The translations under genes and the position numbers were made by a program. Shown here one piece after another: positions 7,046 through 16,116 of a stretch of 64,000 bases of DNA (positions are counted from its first letter, which is position 1; each line of letters opens with the position of its first letter). The notes beneath the pieces are model-generated. The model searched no databases and was not told where the DNA came from. It saw nothing but the letters and a program-made list of their open reading frames with translations. The DNA comes from CAZYPU01 sp964649665. Lineage in GTDB: Bacteria; Omnitrophota; Gorgyraeia; JABMRN01; RBG-13-46-9. The stretch lies in NCBI GenBank assembly GCA_964649665.1, contig CAZYPU010000003.1, positions 1 to 64,000 of the forward strand, read 5' to 3'.

Positions 7046-8749
7046 GTGCATATTAATTTTAGCAAAACTCGCCACTTTTCCATTCTAATCGTATTCTGCG
7101 CTCTTTTCACGGTACTTATCGCGCGCCTCCTATATATCCAGATAATACGCAGTAAGCAGTTCTCTGCGCTCGCCGACAAGCAGCATAAGCTCTTCCTCAG
7201 GCTCGAGCCGCAAAGGGGGAGCATATACGACAGGCGAAACAGGGTGCTGGCCATATACATGGATGCGCCGTCCATATACGCTGTCCCCAGAGAGATAAGC
7301 GACAAGGAAAATGCCGCGGGCGTTCTGGCGGAGAAACTCGGCATCGACAGAAAACAGCTTGCACAAAAATTGCAGAAAGACAACTATTTCGCCTGGGTAA
7401 AAAGAAAAGTAGATCCTGAAACAGCGGATAAAATTGAAAAGTTGGGCATTCGCGGCGTGCTCCTGATGGACGAGCCGAAGAGGTTTTATCCCGGCGGCAA
7501 GCTCTCCTGTCATGTTTTGGGTATGACAGGCGTCGATAACGAGGGCCTGGAGGGCATAGAGCTTTATTACGACAGGGAGCTCAAGGGTGAACCCGGCTGG
7601 CGCCTTTCTTCGAGAGATGCCAAGAGGAGGGAAGTTATTTCTTTTCAAAGAGGCTTTGTGCCCGCGCGTGAGGGCAAAAGCGTTGTCCTTACCGTTGACG
7701 AAGTTATACAGCATATCATAGAGAAAGAGATCGAGTATCTCCTGCAGCAGTACAAACCCGCGGCCGTTTCCGTAGTGGCGCTTAACCCGCGGACCGGCGA
7801 AATCTTAGGCATGGCAAATTATCCCTGGTTTGACCCGAACGATATTTCCGGCGTGGACGCCTCCGCGGTAAGGAACAGGGCCATAACCGATTCGTTTGAG
7901 CCGGGCAGTGTTTTTAAAGTAGTAACCGCAAGCGCGGCGCTCGAGGAAGGAATCGTTGACTTTGACAGCGAATTCTACTGCGAGAAAGGCGCCTACAAAA
8001 TCGGTAAAAGAACGTTGCACGATTACCGGCCTTATGGTACATTAAAATTCAGCGAGATAATAGAGAAGTCGAGCAATATAGGCACTGTCAAGGTGGCCGG
8101 CAAATTGGGCAGGGAGAAACTGGCGGAGTATATAAAGCGCTTTAATTTTGGCGAAACCACAGGTATTGACCTGCCGGGCGAGGCCGCGGGCATAATACGC
8201 AATCCCTCGGGCTGGACATATGTTGACATGACGACGATACCCATGGGCCAGGGCATCGCCGTTACGGCGCTGCAGCTTGCGTCCTGCGTTTCAGTTATCG
8301 CAAACGACGGCGCCTTAATGCGGCCATACGTCGTTAAAAAATTTCTGGACAAAGAAGGCGCCGCCATAGAAGAAAACAAGCCGAGAACGGTGCGAAGGGT
8401 AATTTCGAAAGAAACCGCCCGCAAGGTTAAGAAATTGCTTGCCGGGGTCGTGGAGAAGGGCACCGGGACCCGGGCGCGCCTTGAAAATTTTACCGCATGC
8501 GGGAAAACCGGCACCGCCGAAAAGGTAAATCCGAGAGGCGGTTATTACAAAAACAAATACATAAGTTCTTTTATCGGTTTCGCGCCCTGCGAGAAGCCTG
8601 CGGTGGCGCTTGTTGTTTGCGTGGACGAGCCCGTGAGGGAACATTTCGGAAGCCGCGTTGCGGCCCCCGCGTTTAAACGAATGATGGAAAAGATTTTGCC
8701 CTATTTGGAAATCGAAAGCGATAAAGGTGAAACTAAAAAAAGTTCTTGA
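7046..8749 (+). CDS. ftsI: Penicillin-binding protein 3 / FtsI septal transpeptidase
   Basis: The 567-residue class B PBP starts at GTG 7046, immediately after the ftsL stop. It has an N-terminal membrane anchor at about residues 11-30, the PBP dimer motif RGSIYDRRNRVLA near 58-70, and the transpeptidase motifs SVFK near 288 (active Ser), SSN near 342 and KTGTAE near 486. It crosslinks septal peptidoglycan with FtsW. There is no C-terminal PASTA domain. The 3' end overlaps murE-murF by 23 bases. Confidence 0.93.
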   Translation: MHINFSKTRHFSILIVFCALFTVLIARLLYIQIIRSKQFSALADKQHKLFLRLEPQRGSIYDRRNRVLAIYMDAPSIYAVPREISDKENAAGVLAEKLGIDRKQLAQKLQKDNYFAWVKRKVDPETADKIEKLGIRGVLLMDEPKRFYPGGKLSCHVLGMTGVDNEGLEGIELYYDRELKGEPGWRLSSRDAKRREVISFQRGFVPAREGKSVVLTVDEVIQHIIEKEIEYLLQQYKPAAVSVVALNPRTGEILGMANYPWFDPNDISGVDASAVRNRAITDSFEPGSVFKVVTASAALEEGIVDFDSEFYCEKGAYKIGKRTLHDYRPYGTLKFSEIIEKSSNIGTVKVAGKLGREKLAEYIKRFNFGETTGIDLPGEAAGIIRNPSGWTYVDMTTIPMGQGIAVTALQLASCVSVIANDGALMRPYVVKKFLDKEGAAIEENKPRTVRRVISKETARKVKKLLAGVVEKGTGTRARLENFTACGKTGTAEKVNPRGGYYKNKYISSFIGFAPCEKPAVALVVCVDEPVREHFGSRVAAPAFKRMMEKILPYLEIESDKGETKKSS

Positions 8750-11480
8750 GGGCCTGAACCTAAAAATACCTCCCCGACTCGCGGAAGCCGGCATTTCCTG
8801 TGTTTCGGATGATTCCAGGCGCGTGAAAAGGAAGTGTCTCTTTATCGCGGTAAAAGGCTTTAAGCGCGACGGGCATAAGTTTATAAATGAAGCGTTTGCC
8901 CGGGGCGCCGCGGCTGTGATCGTGGATGGAAAAAAACGCATACCGCAAAACCGGAAGAACATTATTAAAGCCGGGGATACGCGTGAGGCGCTTTCCGTAG
9001 CGGCAGAAAACTTCTACCGTTCGCCTTCAAAAAAGTTTAAGGTTATCGGGATAACGGGGACAAACGGCAAGACGACAACGTCGCTTTTGATAGAGAGTAT
9101 ATTCAAGGCGGCGGGCATCCCCTGCGGCGTAATAGGCACGATAGAGTACAGGGCAGGCTCGCGCAGCATGCCCGCCCTGCGAACCACGCCGGGACCGCTC
9201 GAAGCAAACGCATTACTGGATAAAATGATTAAAAACGCTTATCCCGCGGCCGTTATGGAAATTTCAAGCCACGCTCTCGACCAGAAAAGAGCCCGGGGTA
9301 TTTATTTTGACGCCGCCGTTTTTACAAATCTTACACATGAACACCTTGATTACCACGGCACTTTAAAACGCTATTTTGCGAGCAAAGTAAAGATCTTCGA
9401 GAACCTTAAAAAAGGCGGTACCGCGATAATCAACGCGGACGAAAAATTCGCCGCATTGTGCGCGAGAAAGATAAAAGATCACAGAATAATCAGATACGGC
9501 TTTTGCAGAAACGCGGATGTCAGCGCGGATATCCGCAAAACGGGCCTCGCCGGATCCTCTTTTATCATCAGGGCAGGAAAGACGCTCTCGATCCCCATCC
9601 GGACGCGTCTGGTGGGCCCGCATAATGTTTCGAACATTCTCGCGGCCGCCTCGGCCGCAATCGCGCAGGGTATTGACGCGGGCGCGATAAAGAAAGGGAT
9701 CGAGAGCGTTAAAAATGTGCCGGGCAGGCTTGAGCCGGTCGAAGCGCGCCAGGCGTTCAGGGTATTCGTGGATTACGCCCACACGCATAATGCCATGGAA
9801 AATGTCCTCAAGTTCCTGAGACGCGTTAAGTCAGGGAATATCATTACGGTTTTCGGCTGCGGCGGAGAAAGGGACAGAAAGAAAAGGCCCCTTATGGGCG
9901 CCGTCGCGCAGAAATTTTCCGATTTTGTAATAATAACCACTGATAACCCGCGAAACGAAAACCCCGCCAGGATTACCCGTGAAATACTGAAGGGGATAAA
10001 CGGGAAAAATCGAAATTATTGTATTATTCCGGACAGAAAGGCGGCCATAGAGAAGGCTTTGGAAAAAGCGGGTGAAGGCGACATAGTGCTGATAGCCGGC
10101 AAGGGCCACGAGCGCGCGCAGATTATAGGCGGCAGGGAGATACCGTTTGACGATAAAAAGGTCGCGGAGGATGTATTAAAAAAAACAGTTCTTGAACGGC
10201 TGGATCCAAATCGGATCTCCACGGATTCTCGGACGATAGAAAAGGGCGAAATATTCGTGGCCATAAAAGGCAAGAAGTTTGACGGCCACGATTTTGTCGA
10301 TGAAGTATTTAAGAAAGGCGCCCGGTGGGCTGTTATTTCAAACAGCCGCGGCATAAAATCCCGCCGCGGGACGATAAAGGTTGAAAATACCACAAAGGCA
10401 TTGGGCGATATCGCTAAAACGCACAGGCGGAAGTTCGATATTCCCGTAGTGGCCGTTACCGGCTCAACCGGCAAAACAACGGCAAAAGAGATGATAGCGC
10501 ATGTTCTCTCGGCGAAGTATAACGTGCTTAAGAACGAAAAATCGAACAACAGTTTCGTGGGCCTTCCGCTTACGCTGGCAAAACTCAATAAAGGGCACCA
10601 GGTGTGCGTGTTGGAGATGGGAATGAATCATGCCGGCGAAATTGATAAACTGTGCAAAATCGCAAAGCCGGACATAGGCGTAATCACAAATATAGGCCCG
10701 GCGCACATAGGGCTTTTGGGCAGCATGCGGCGCATATTCACGGCCAAGGCGGAACTTTTGAATAATCTGCCGGAAAGCGGCGCCGCGATTTTAAATAAGG
10801 ACGACGTTTACCTGAAGGGCATTACGCGCCTGAGGTGCCGTAAGGTTTACTTCGGATTTGACAAACGATGCGATTTTCGCGCCGATAACCCGGAGCGCAA
10901 AGGGGACGGATGGCGGTTTTCCGTGGGGAAGGAGAGTTTTGAGCTTGGTCTTATCGGGAAACACAATATTTACAATGTCTTAATCGCGATCGCCGTCGCG
11001 CAGCAATTTAACATAAGCCTCCGCCTTATCGGCAGGATGATAAAATCCTTCAGGCAAAGGTGCCCGATGCGGCTCGAATTCAAAAACGTGCGCGGCGTAA
11101 AAATAATGAATGACAGCTATAACTCGAATCCCTCTTCCATGGCCGGCGCGATAGAGGCGCTTGCCGATTACGATACCGGGGGGAAAAGAATTATCGTAAG
11201 CGGGGACATGTTTGAACTGGGAACGCGGGCAAAGGCCCTGCACGAGGGGCTGGGAAGGGCAATCGCGAAAAGCCCGGCGGAAGTTCTCATAACGCTGGGG
11301 AAGCTCTCAAAATTTACAAATCGCGCAGCCGCGCAAAAAGGCGTGTGCGTTCTTTATCACGCCGCATCCTGCGGCGACGCCGCCGGATTTTTGAAAAAAG
11401 TCGCGAAACCGGGCGACGTGGTGCTGGTGAAAGGCTCGCGGGAAATGCGGATGGAAAAAGTCATCGAAAAGTTCAAGTAG
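8727..11480 (+). CDS. murE/murF: MurE-MurF fusion: meso-DAP ligase plus D-Ala-D-Ala ligase
   Basis: One uninterrupted 917-residue frame holds two complete Mur ligases. Residues 1 to about 487 are MurE: N-terminal domain with DDSRRVKRKCLFIAV, ATP loop GITGTNGKTTT, the SKVKIFENL carbamyl-Lys region and the DNPRNENP motif that specifies meso-diaminopimelate. From about 488 comes MurF: STDSRTIEKGEIFVAIKG, ATP loop VTGSTGKTTAKEM, then NDSYNSNPSSM. They catalyse successive steps, adding meso-DAP and then D-Ala-D-Ala to UDP-MurNAc peptides. The start is GTG at 8727. A fusion by loss of the usual intergenic stop is unusual but plausible because the reactions are consecutive. Confidence 0.93.
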   Translation: MKLKKVLEGLNLKIPPRLAEAGISCVSDDSRRVKRKCLFIAVKGFKRDGHKFINEAFARGAAAVIVDGKKRIPQNRKNIIKAGDTREALSVAAENFYRSPSKKFKVIGITGTNGKTTTSLLIESIFKAAGIPCGVIGTIEYRAGSRSMPALRTTPGPLEANALLDKMIKNAYPAAVMEISSHALDQKRARGIYFDAAVFTNLTHEHLDYHGTLKRYFASKVKIFENLKKGGTAIINADEKFAALCARKIKDHRIIRYGFCRNADVSADIRKTGLAGSSFIIRAGKTLSIPIRTRLVGPHNVSNILAAASAAIAQGIDAGAIKKGIESVKNVPGRLEPVEARQAFRVFVDYAHTHNAMENVLKFLRRVKSGNIITVFGCGGERDRKKRPLMGAVAQKFSDFVIITTDNPRNENPARITREILKGINGKNRNYCIIPDRKAAIEKALEKAGEGDIVLIAGKGHERAQIIGGREIPFDDKKVAEDVLKKTVLERLDPNRISTDSRTIEKGEIFVAIKGKKFDGHDFVDEVFKKGARWAVISNSRGIKSRRGTIKVENTTKALGDIAKTHRRKFDIPVVAVTGSTGKTTAKEMIAHVLSAKYNVLKNEKSNNSFVGLPLTLAKLNKGHQVCVLEMGMNHAGEIDKLCKIAKPDIGVITNIGPAHIGLLGSMRRIFTAKAELLNNLPESGAAILNKDDVYLKGITRLRCRKVYFGFDKRCDFRADNPERKGDGWRFSVGKESFELGLIGKHNIYNVLIAIAVAQQFNISLRLIGRMIKSFRQRCPMRLEFKNVRGVKIMNDSYNSNPSSMAGAIEALADYDTGGKRIIVSGDMFELGTRAKALHEGLGRAIAKSPAEVLITLGKLSKFTNRAAAQKGVCVLYHAASCGDAAGFLKKVAKPGDVVLVKGSREMRMEKVIEKFK

Positions 11481-11485
11481 AAAAA

Positions 11486-12574
11486 ATGCTGTACTATCTA
11501 CTATACCCCTTAAAAGACCTGTGGTTCGGGTTTAACGTATTCAAGTACGTTACCTTTAGAGCGGCGATGGCGAGCATAACGGCCTTTGTCCTGAGCGTCA
11601 TAATAGGCCCGTTCGTTATCAAAAAACTTTCCCTCATGAAAATAGGCGACTCGCCGAGAAGGCAGCATGTCGAAGACCTCTATGAGCTGCACAAGCACAA
11701 AGAAGGAACGCCGACAATGGGCGGCATCGTTATCATATTATCCATGCTTATTTCCACGTTTCTCTGGGCCCGGCTCGATAACACTTTTATTATCCTCTGC
11801 CTCATAAGCGTCCTCTGGCTCGGTATAGTCGGTTTCGTAGATGATTATATAAAACTGGTCAAGGTAAAATCGCCCGGATTGAGCGCTACGGCAAAATTCG
11901 CCGGGCAGCTTGTGTTAGGCATAGGAGTAGGGCTTTACCTTTATTTTGACGCTCAGGTTTCCACGGCCCTTTATGTGCCTTTTTTAAAGCACGCGCTTTT
12001 TAATCTGGGCGTGCTGTATATTTTATTTGTCGTCCTTGTTATTGTCGGCACGAGCAACGCTGTAAACATAACGGACGGGCTGGACGGCCTGGCGGTCGGC
12101 TGCGTCAGTTTCATAGCCCTAAGCTACAGTGTGATCAGCTATCTGACCGGCCACCTTGGATTCAGTAACTACCTGAATATTTATTACCTTGCCGGAAGCG
12201 GAGAACTCACGGTATTCTGCGCAACCATAGTGGGCGCGGGGCTCGGATTTTTGTGGTTTAATTCTTATCCGGCGACGATTTTCATGGGCGATACGGGGTC
12301 GCTGCCGCTCGGAGGGGCTATCGGCATAGTAAGTGTCCTTATAAAAAAAGAGGTGCTTCTCCTTGTGGTGGGCGGGATATTTGTCGCGGAAGTCCTTAGC
12401 GTGATAATCCAAGTCGTATCGTTCAGGGTTTACAAGAGGCGTGTTTTCCGGATGGCCCCGCTTCACCATCACCTGCAGCTTTTGGGATGGCCGGAACCCA
12501 AAATTATCGTGCGTTTCTGGATAGTGGGGATTCTGCTGGCACTATTCGGGCTTGCAACACTGAAACTGATGTAA
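11486..12574 (+). CDS. mraY: Phospho-N-acetylmuramoyl-pentapeptide transferase
   Basis: The 362-residue polytopic membrane enzyme transfers phospho-MurNAc-pentapeptide to undecaprenyl phosphate, making lipid I. Visible signatures are the HKEGTPTMGG loop near 71-80, the Asp-rich VDDYIKLVK and NITDGLDGLAVG loops, FMGDTGSLPLGG, and the HHHLQLLGWPE loop. The ATG at 11486 is chosen over an upstream in-frame ATG at 11345, which lies within murF. This start gives the typical MLYYLLYPLKD opening and a normal length. The gene begins five bases after murF. Confidence 0.95.
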   Translation: MLYYLLYPLKDLWFGFNVFKYVTFRAAMASITAFVLSVIIGPFVIKKLSLMKIGDSPRRQHVEDLYELHKHKEGTPTMGGIVIILSMLISTFLWARLDNTFIILCLISVLWLGIVGFVDDYIKLVKVKSPGLSATAKFAGQLVLGIGVGLYLYFDAQVSTALYVPFLKHALFNLGVLYILFVVLVIVGTSNAVNITDGLDGLAVGCVSFIALSYSVISYLTGHLGFSNYLNIYYLAGSGELTVFCATIVGAGLGFLWFNSYPATIFMGDTGSLPLGGAIGIVSVLIKKEVLLLVVGGIFVAEVLSVIIQVVSFRVYKRRVFRMAPLHHHLQLLGWPEPKIIVRFWIVGILLALFGLATLKLM

Positions 12575-12576
12575 GA

Positions 12577-13950
12577 ATGGACCTTCGCAACAAAAAAGTT
12601 ACCGTAGTGGGACTCGGCAATAGCGGCATAGGCAGCGCGATCCTTTTACATTCGGAGGGCGCCGTTGTTTCCGTTACGGATAGCGCTGATACCGGGAGCG
12701 TAAGGAAAAACAAGGCGCTTCTTAGAGAAAAATATATTGACGCGGAAATAGGCGTTCATAGCGAAAATTTCCTGAAGGGGACGGAGCTGTTTGTGGTGAG
12801 CCCCGGCATAGAGAATTCTTCGCTGCCTCTCCGCTACGCGAAAGAGAACAGTATTCCGGTAATAAGCGAGCTGGAGCTGGGATACAATTTCTGCAAAGCG
12901 CCGGTAGCAGCCGTTACCGGCACAAACGGAAAATCTACGGTAGTTTCCCTGATCGGCCGCATTCTGCAGGCGGCGGGTGTTCCGGCGGTGGTGTGCGGTA
13001 ACATAGGAAATTCGCTGTCAGGAGAAATATGCGCTCCCGGCCCCAAGCGCATCACAAAGAACACGGTGGTGATTCTCGAAGTAAGTTCATTCCAGCTCGA
13101 GCGGATAATCTCCTTCCGGCCGAAAATATCCGTTATACTCAATGTCAGCGAAGACCACATGGACAGGCACAGCGATTTTAAGGATTATCTCGGGGCCAAA
13201 AAAAATATATTCAAAAATCAGAAAAAAGACGATATTACAGTATTGAATTACGATGACAGCAATTCACGGAAGTTGGGCGCTTCCGGCGAGATCGCTTCCA
13301 GGGTCCTTTATTTCAGCGCCGGGAAAAAGGTTGAAGGCGCGTATCTCGAGAAAGGGGCGGTGAAGACGTTCCTGAAAAAGAAGGTGAAATGGCTTTTCGA
13401 CCTGAAAGAACCGGGCTTCAAAGGCGCTCACAATGCAGAGAACATTCTGGCGGCGGTATTGGTATCGGTTCTGCTCGGCGCGGATAGGGCCGCCATGGAA
13501 AAATCGGTGAAGCATTTTACCCCGCTGGCGCACAGGTTCGAAGTAATAGCAAAAGTGGACGGAGTTGATTTTATCGACGACTCCAAGGCGACAAACGTGG
13601 ATTCGACTTACCGCGCGCTCAAAGTAGCCGGACGGCGCACTATCCTAATAGCCGGCGGGAAAGATAAAAACCTTCCGTACGAGAAGATCGTACCCGCGTT
13701 GAAAAAAGGCGTAAAGAAAGTTGTCCTGATAGGCGAGGCGCGGGGTAAAATGCGGGGCATCTTCGAAAAATACGTGGACGTCGAAGAGAAGGATTCGCTT
13801 GAAGAAGCCGTTTTTACCGCCTATAAAAGCGCCTCTCCGGGCGACTGTGTGCTCCTTTCGCCCATGTGCTCGAGTTTCGACATGTTCACTGACTATCGAC
13901 ATCGGGGCGAGGTGTTTCGCGAAGCGGTAAAGAAATTAAAAAATGCCTGA
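12577..13950 (+). CDS. murD: UDP-N-acetylmuramoylalanine--D-glutamate ligase
   Basis: The 457-residue Mur ligase has an N-terminal Rossmann domain (VTVVGLGNSGIG), ATP loop VTGTNGKSTVVSLIG, NVSEDHMDRH in the central domain, and IDDSKATNVDST and LLSPMCSSFDMF in the C-terminal domain. It adds D-Glu to UDP-MurNAc-L-Ala in the cytoplasm. The start at 12577 lies two bases after the mraY stop; an upstream in-frame ATG inside mraY is rejected. It overlaps ftsW by eight bases. Confidence 0.95.
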   Translation: MDLRNKKVTVVGLGNSGIGSAILLHSEGAVVSVTDSADTGSVRKNKALLREKYIDAEIGVHSENFLKGTELFVVSPGIENSSLPLRYAKENSIPVISELELGYNFCKAPVAAVTGTNGKSTVVSLIGRILQAAGVPAVVCGNIGNSLSGEICAPGPKRITKNTVVILEVSSFQLERIISFRPKISVILNVSEDHMDRHSDFKDYLGAKKNIFKNQKKDDITVLNYDDSNSRKLGASGEIASRVLYFSAGKKVEGAYLEKGAVKTFLKKKVKWLFDLKEPGFKGAHNAENILAAVLVSVLLGADRAAMEKSVKHFTPLAHRFEVIAKVDGVDFIDDSKATNVDSTYRALKVAGRRTILIAGGKDKNLPYEKIVPALKKGVKKVVLIGEARGKMRGIFEKYVDVEEKDSLEEAVFTAYKSASPGDCVLLSPMCSSFDMFTDYRHRGEVFREAVKKLKNA

Positions 13951-15028
13951 GATAAGAAGGTCGGTTTTTATCACTGCGTTTACGCTCATAGCGATAGGCG
14001 TTGTTATGCTGTATTCCTCGAGCGCCATATACGCGTATGAAAAAAGCGGCGACGCCGCCTTTTTTTTAAAAAAGCACCTGTGGTTTTTACTGCTCGGATT
14101 TATTTTTATGTTTTGCGCCATGTCCGTAAAACTCGCAAAAGTCGAGAGGTCATCGCGAATTTTAATGTCAGCGGCGATTTTGCTGCTGCTGGCCGTGCTG
14201 GTTCCGGGCGTTGGCGTTGCGGTGCGCGGGGCGCGGCGGTGGTTCAGGATCGCAGGCGTCGTAAGTTTCCAGCCGTCCGAATTCGCAAAGTTCGCGGTTA
14301 TAATATACCTGGCCTCATTCGTAAGCAGAAAGGGATACAGGATTAAAGATTTGCTCCGGGGCTACATCCCGGTCAGTGCGGTGATTTTGCTGACGAGCGG
14401 CCTTATTTTACTCCAGCCCGATTTCGGGACATCCGTGTCAGTTTTTATTATGGGATTTCTCATTATTTTTGCCTCCGGCGCAAAACTCAAACACCTGATG
14501 ACAACGGCGCTTCTTGCGATTCCGTTTCTGTACTACCTGGTATTCAGCGTGCCTTACAGGCGCAAGAGAATGCTTATATTCCTTAATCCGTGGCGAGAGG
14601 CGGAAGGCGGCGGTTTTCAGATTGTCCAGTCGCTTATCGCGCTCGGGTCGGGTGGGCTGCTTGGTGTCGGCCTGGGGCAGTCGAAGCAGAAACTTTTCTA
14701 CCTTCCCGAGTCTCATACGGATTTTATTTTTTCCATAATAGGCGAGGAGCTCGGTTTCGCGGGCGCGATCTGCGTTGTTATATTATTCGGCGTTTTTGTG
14801 TGGCAGGGAATGCGCGCCTTTTTCAGGGAACATCGCCCGTTTAATAAAATCCTCATATTCGGCATAACGGGCATGATAGGTTTTGAGGCGCTGGTCAATA
14901 TCGGCGTAAACATGGGCGCTTTTCCCACAAAGGGCCTGCCGCTTCCGTTTGTGAGCTACGGCGGTTCGTCGCTCGTATTCCACATGGCTGCCCTGGGGCT
15001 TCTGTTAAATGCGATGAGGGAAGAATGA
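13943..15028 (+). CDS. ftsW: FtsW, SEDS peptidoglycan glycosyltransferase for the septum
   Basis: The 361-residue protein has about ten membrane helices. SEDS-family signatures include VMLYSSSAI near residue 15, FQPSEFAKF near 111-119, LLQPDFGTS near 153-161, the catalytic loop region with GGGFQIVQS, LPESHTDFIFSIIGEE near 252-267 and GLPLPFVSYGGSS near the end. It polymerises lipid II with FtsI during division. A second SEDS protein, rodA, is at 38281. The position between murD and murG supports ftsW for this copy. Confidence 0.94.
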   Translation: MPEIRRSVFITAFTLIAIGVVMLYSSSAIYAYEKSGDAAFFLKKHLWFLLLGFIFMFCAMSVKLAKVERSSRILMSAAILLLLAVLVPGVGVAVRGARRWFRIAGVVSFQPSEFAKFAVIIYLASFVSRKGYRIKDLLRGYIPVSAVILLTSGLILLQPDFGTSVSVFIMGFLIIFASGAKLKHLMTTALLAIPFLYYLVFSVPYRRKRMLIFLNPWREAEGGGFQIVQSLIALGSGGLLGVGLGQSKQKLFYLPESHTDFIFSIIGEELGFAGAICVVILFGVFVWQGMRAFFREHRPFNKILIFGITGMIGFEALVNIGVNMGAFPTKGLPLPFVSYGGSSLVFHMAALGLLLNAMREE

Positions 15029-16116
15029 AGGTACTGATCGCTTCGGGGGGAAGCGGCGGCCATATTTTTCCGGCCGTTTCCCTTGCAAGGGAGTTAAGAA
15101 AAATCGGCGCCGAGATAATTTTTGTCGCCTCGAGAAGGCGCCTTGACAGGAGCATTCTTGAAAAAGAGCCGTATAAAAAGATATTTCTATCCGTCAATCC
15201 CATGCCGTATAAATTCGGCCTGCGCGCGCTTATCTTTCCCTTTAAACTGGCGCTGGACGCGCTGGCGGCTTTCGCTATCCTTGTTAAATACAGGCCGGAG
15301 ACGGTTATCGGTTTTGGCGGCTACACTTCCGGCGCCATGGTGCTGCTGGGCTCGGTGATGAACGTGAGAACAATCATACATGAGCAGAACGTAATCCCCG
15401 GCAGGACAAACAGGTTTCTTGACAGAGTTGCAGGATCGGTAGCGCTGAGTTTTTCTGAAACGGGAAAATATTTTTCCAACAGGAATGTGATAATCACCGG
15501 GAACCCGCTACGGGAAGAGAGCCTCAAAGAGACCCGGACAGGCGCCCTCGGGGGTTTTAAACTCGATACCGAAAGAATGACTATCCTCGTCATGGGCGGG
15601 AGTCAGGGCGCAAGTTCCCTTAACAGGCTGGTTTCGGAAAGCGTGGTGCTTCTTCCGGCTGCGAAAAAAAAGCGGTTGCAGATTATTCATATAGCCGGCG
15701 CGAAAAAAACAGGGGAAATCCAAAAACGTTATGACGAAGAGGGCATACGCGCCCGGGTGTACGCATTTATACCGAACATAAACGAGGCCTACAGCGTAAG
15801 CGACATGGCAATCAGCCGTTCGGGCGCCGCGGCGGTATTTGAACTCGCTGCGTTCAGGAAGCCGATGATCCTGATACCTTACCCGGAGGAAAAGAATAAC
15901 CAGCGTTTTAACGCGATTTATTTTGCGGAAAAAAACGCCGCGATTTACAGGGACGAGAAAAACCTGCGAATAGAAGAGCTGCGGGACCTGATATCGGCCC
16001 TTATGGACGATTCGGCTAAACGCGGGATGCTCGCGGACAATGCCGGCAAACTTAGCGTTACGGACGGGGCGAAGAAATTAGCGGAGATTGTATGCATGAT
16101 AAAAAAATCCACATGA
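15025..16116 (+). CDS. murG: MurG, lipid II-forming N-acetylglucosaminyltransferase
   Basis: The 363-residue GT28 enzyme starts with IASGGSGGHIFPAVSLA, the first Gly-rich loop. The second Gly-rich loop is VMGGSQGASSLN near 191-202, and the UDP-GlcNAc site includes ISRSGAAAVFELAAF and LIPYPEEKNNQRFNA. It adds GlcNAc to lipid I at the inner membrane face. It overlaps ftsW by ATGA and murC by 25 bases. Confidence 0.95.
   Translation: MKVLIASGGSGGHIFPAVSLARELRKIGAEIIFVASRRRLDRSILEKEPYKKIFLSVNPMPYKFGLRALIFPFKLALDALAAFAILVKYRPETVIGFGGYTSGAMVLLGSVMNVRTIIHEQNVIPGRTNRFLDRVAGSVALSFSETGKYFSNRNVIITGNPLREESLKETRTGALGGFKLDTERMTILVMGGSQGASSLNRLVSESVVLLPAAKKKRLQIIHIAGAKKTGEIQKRYDEEGIRARVYAFIPNINEAYSVSDMAISRSGAAAVFELAAFRKPMILIPYPEEKNNQRFNAIYFAEKNAAIYRDEKNLRIEELRDLISALMDDSAKRGMLADNAGKLSVTDGAKKLAEIVCMIKKST

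Noticed and set aside
11345..11485. N-terminal extension of MraY
   Set aside because: The extra 47 residues are the murF sequence read in another frame; ATG 11486 gives the conserved start.
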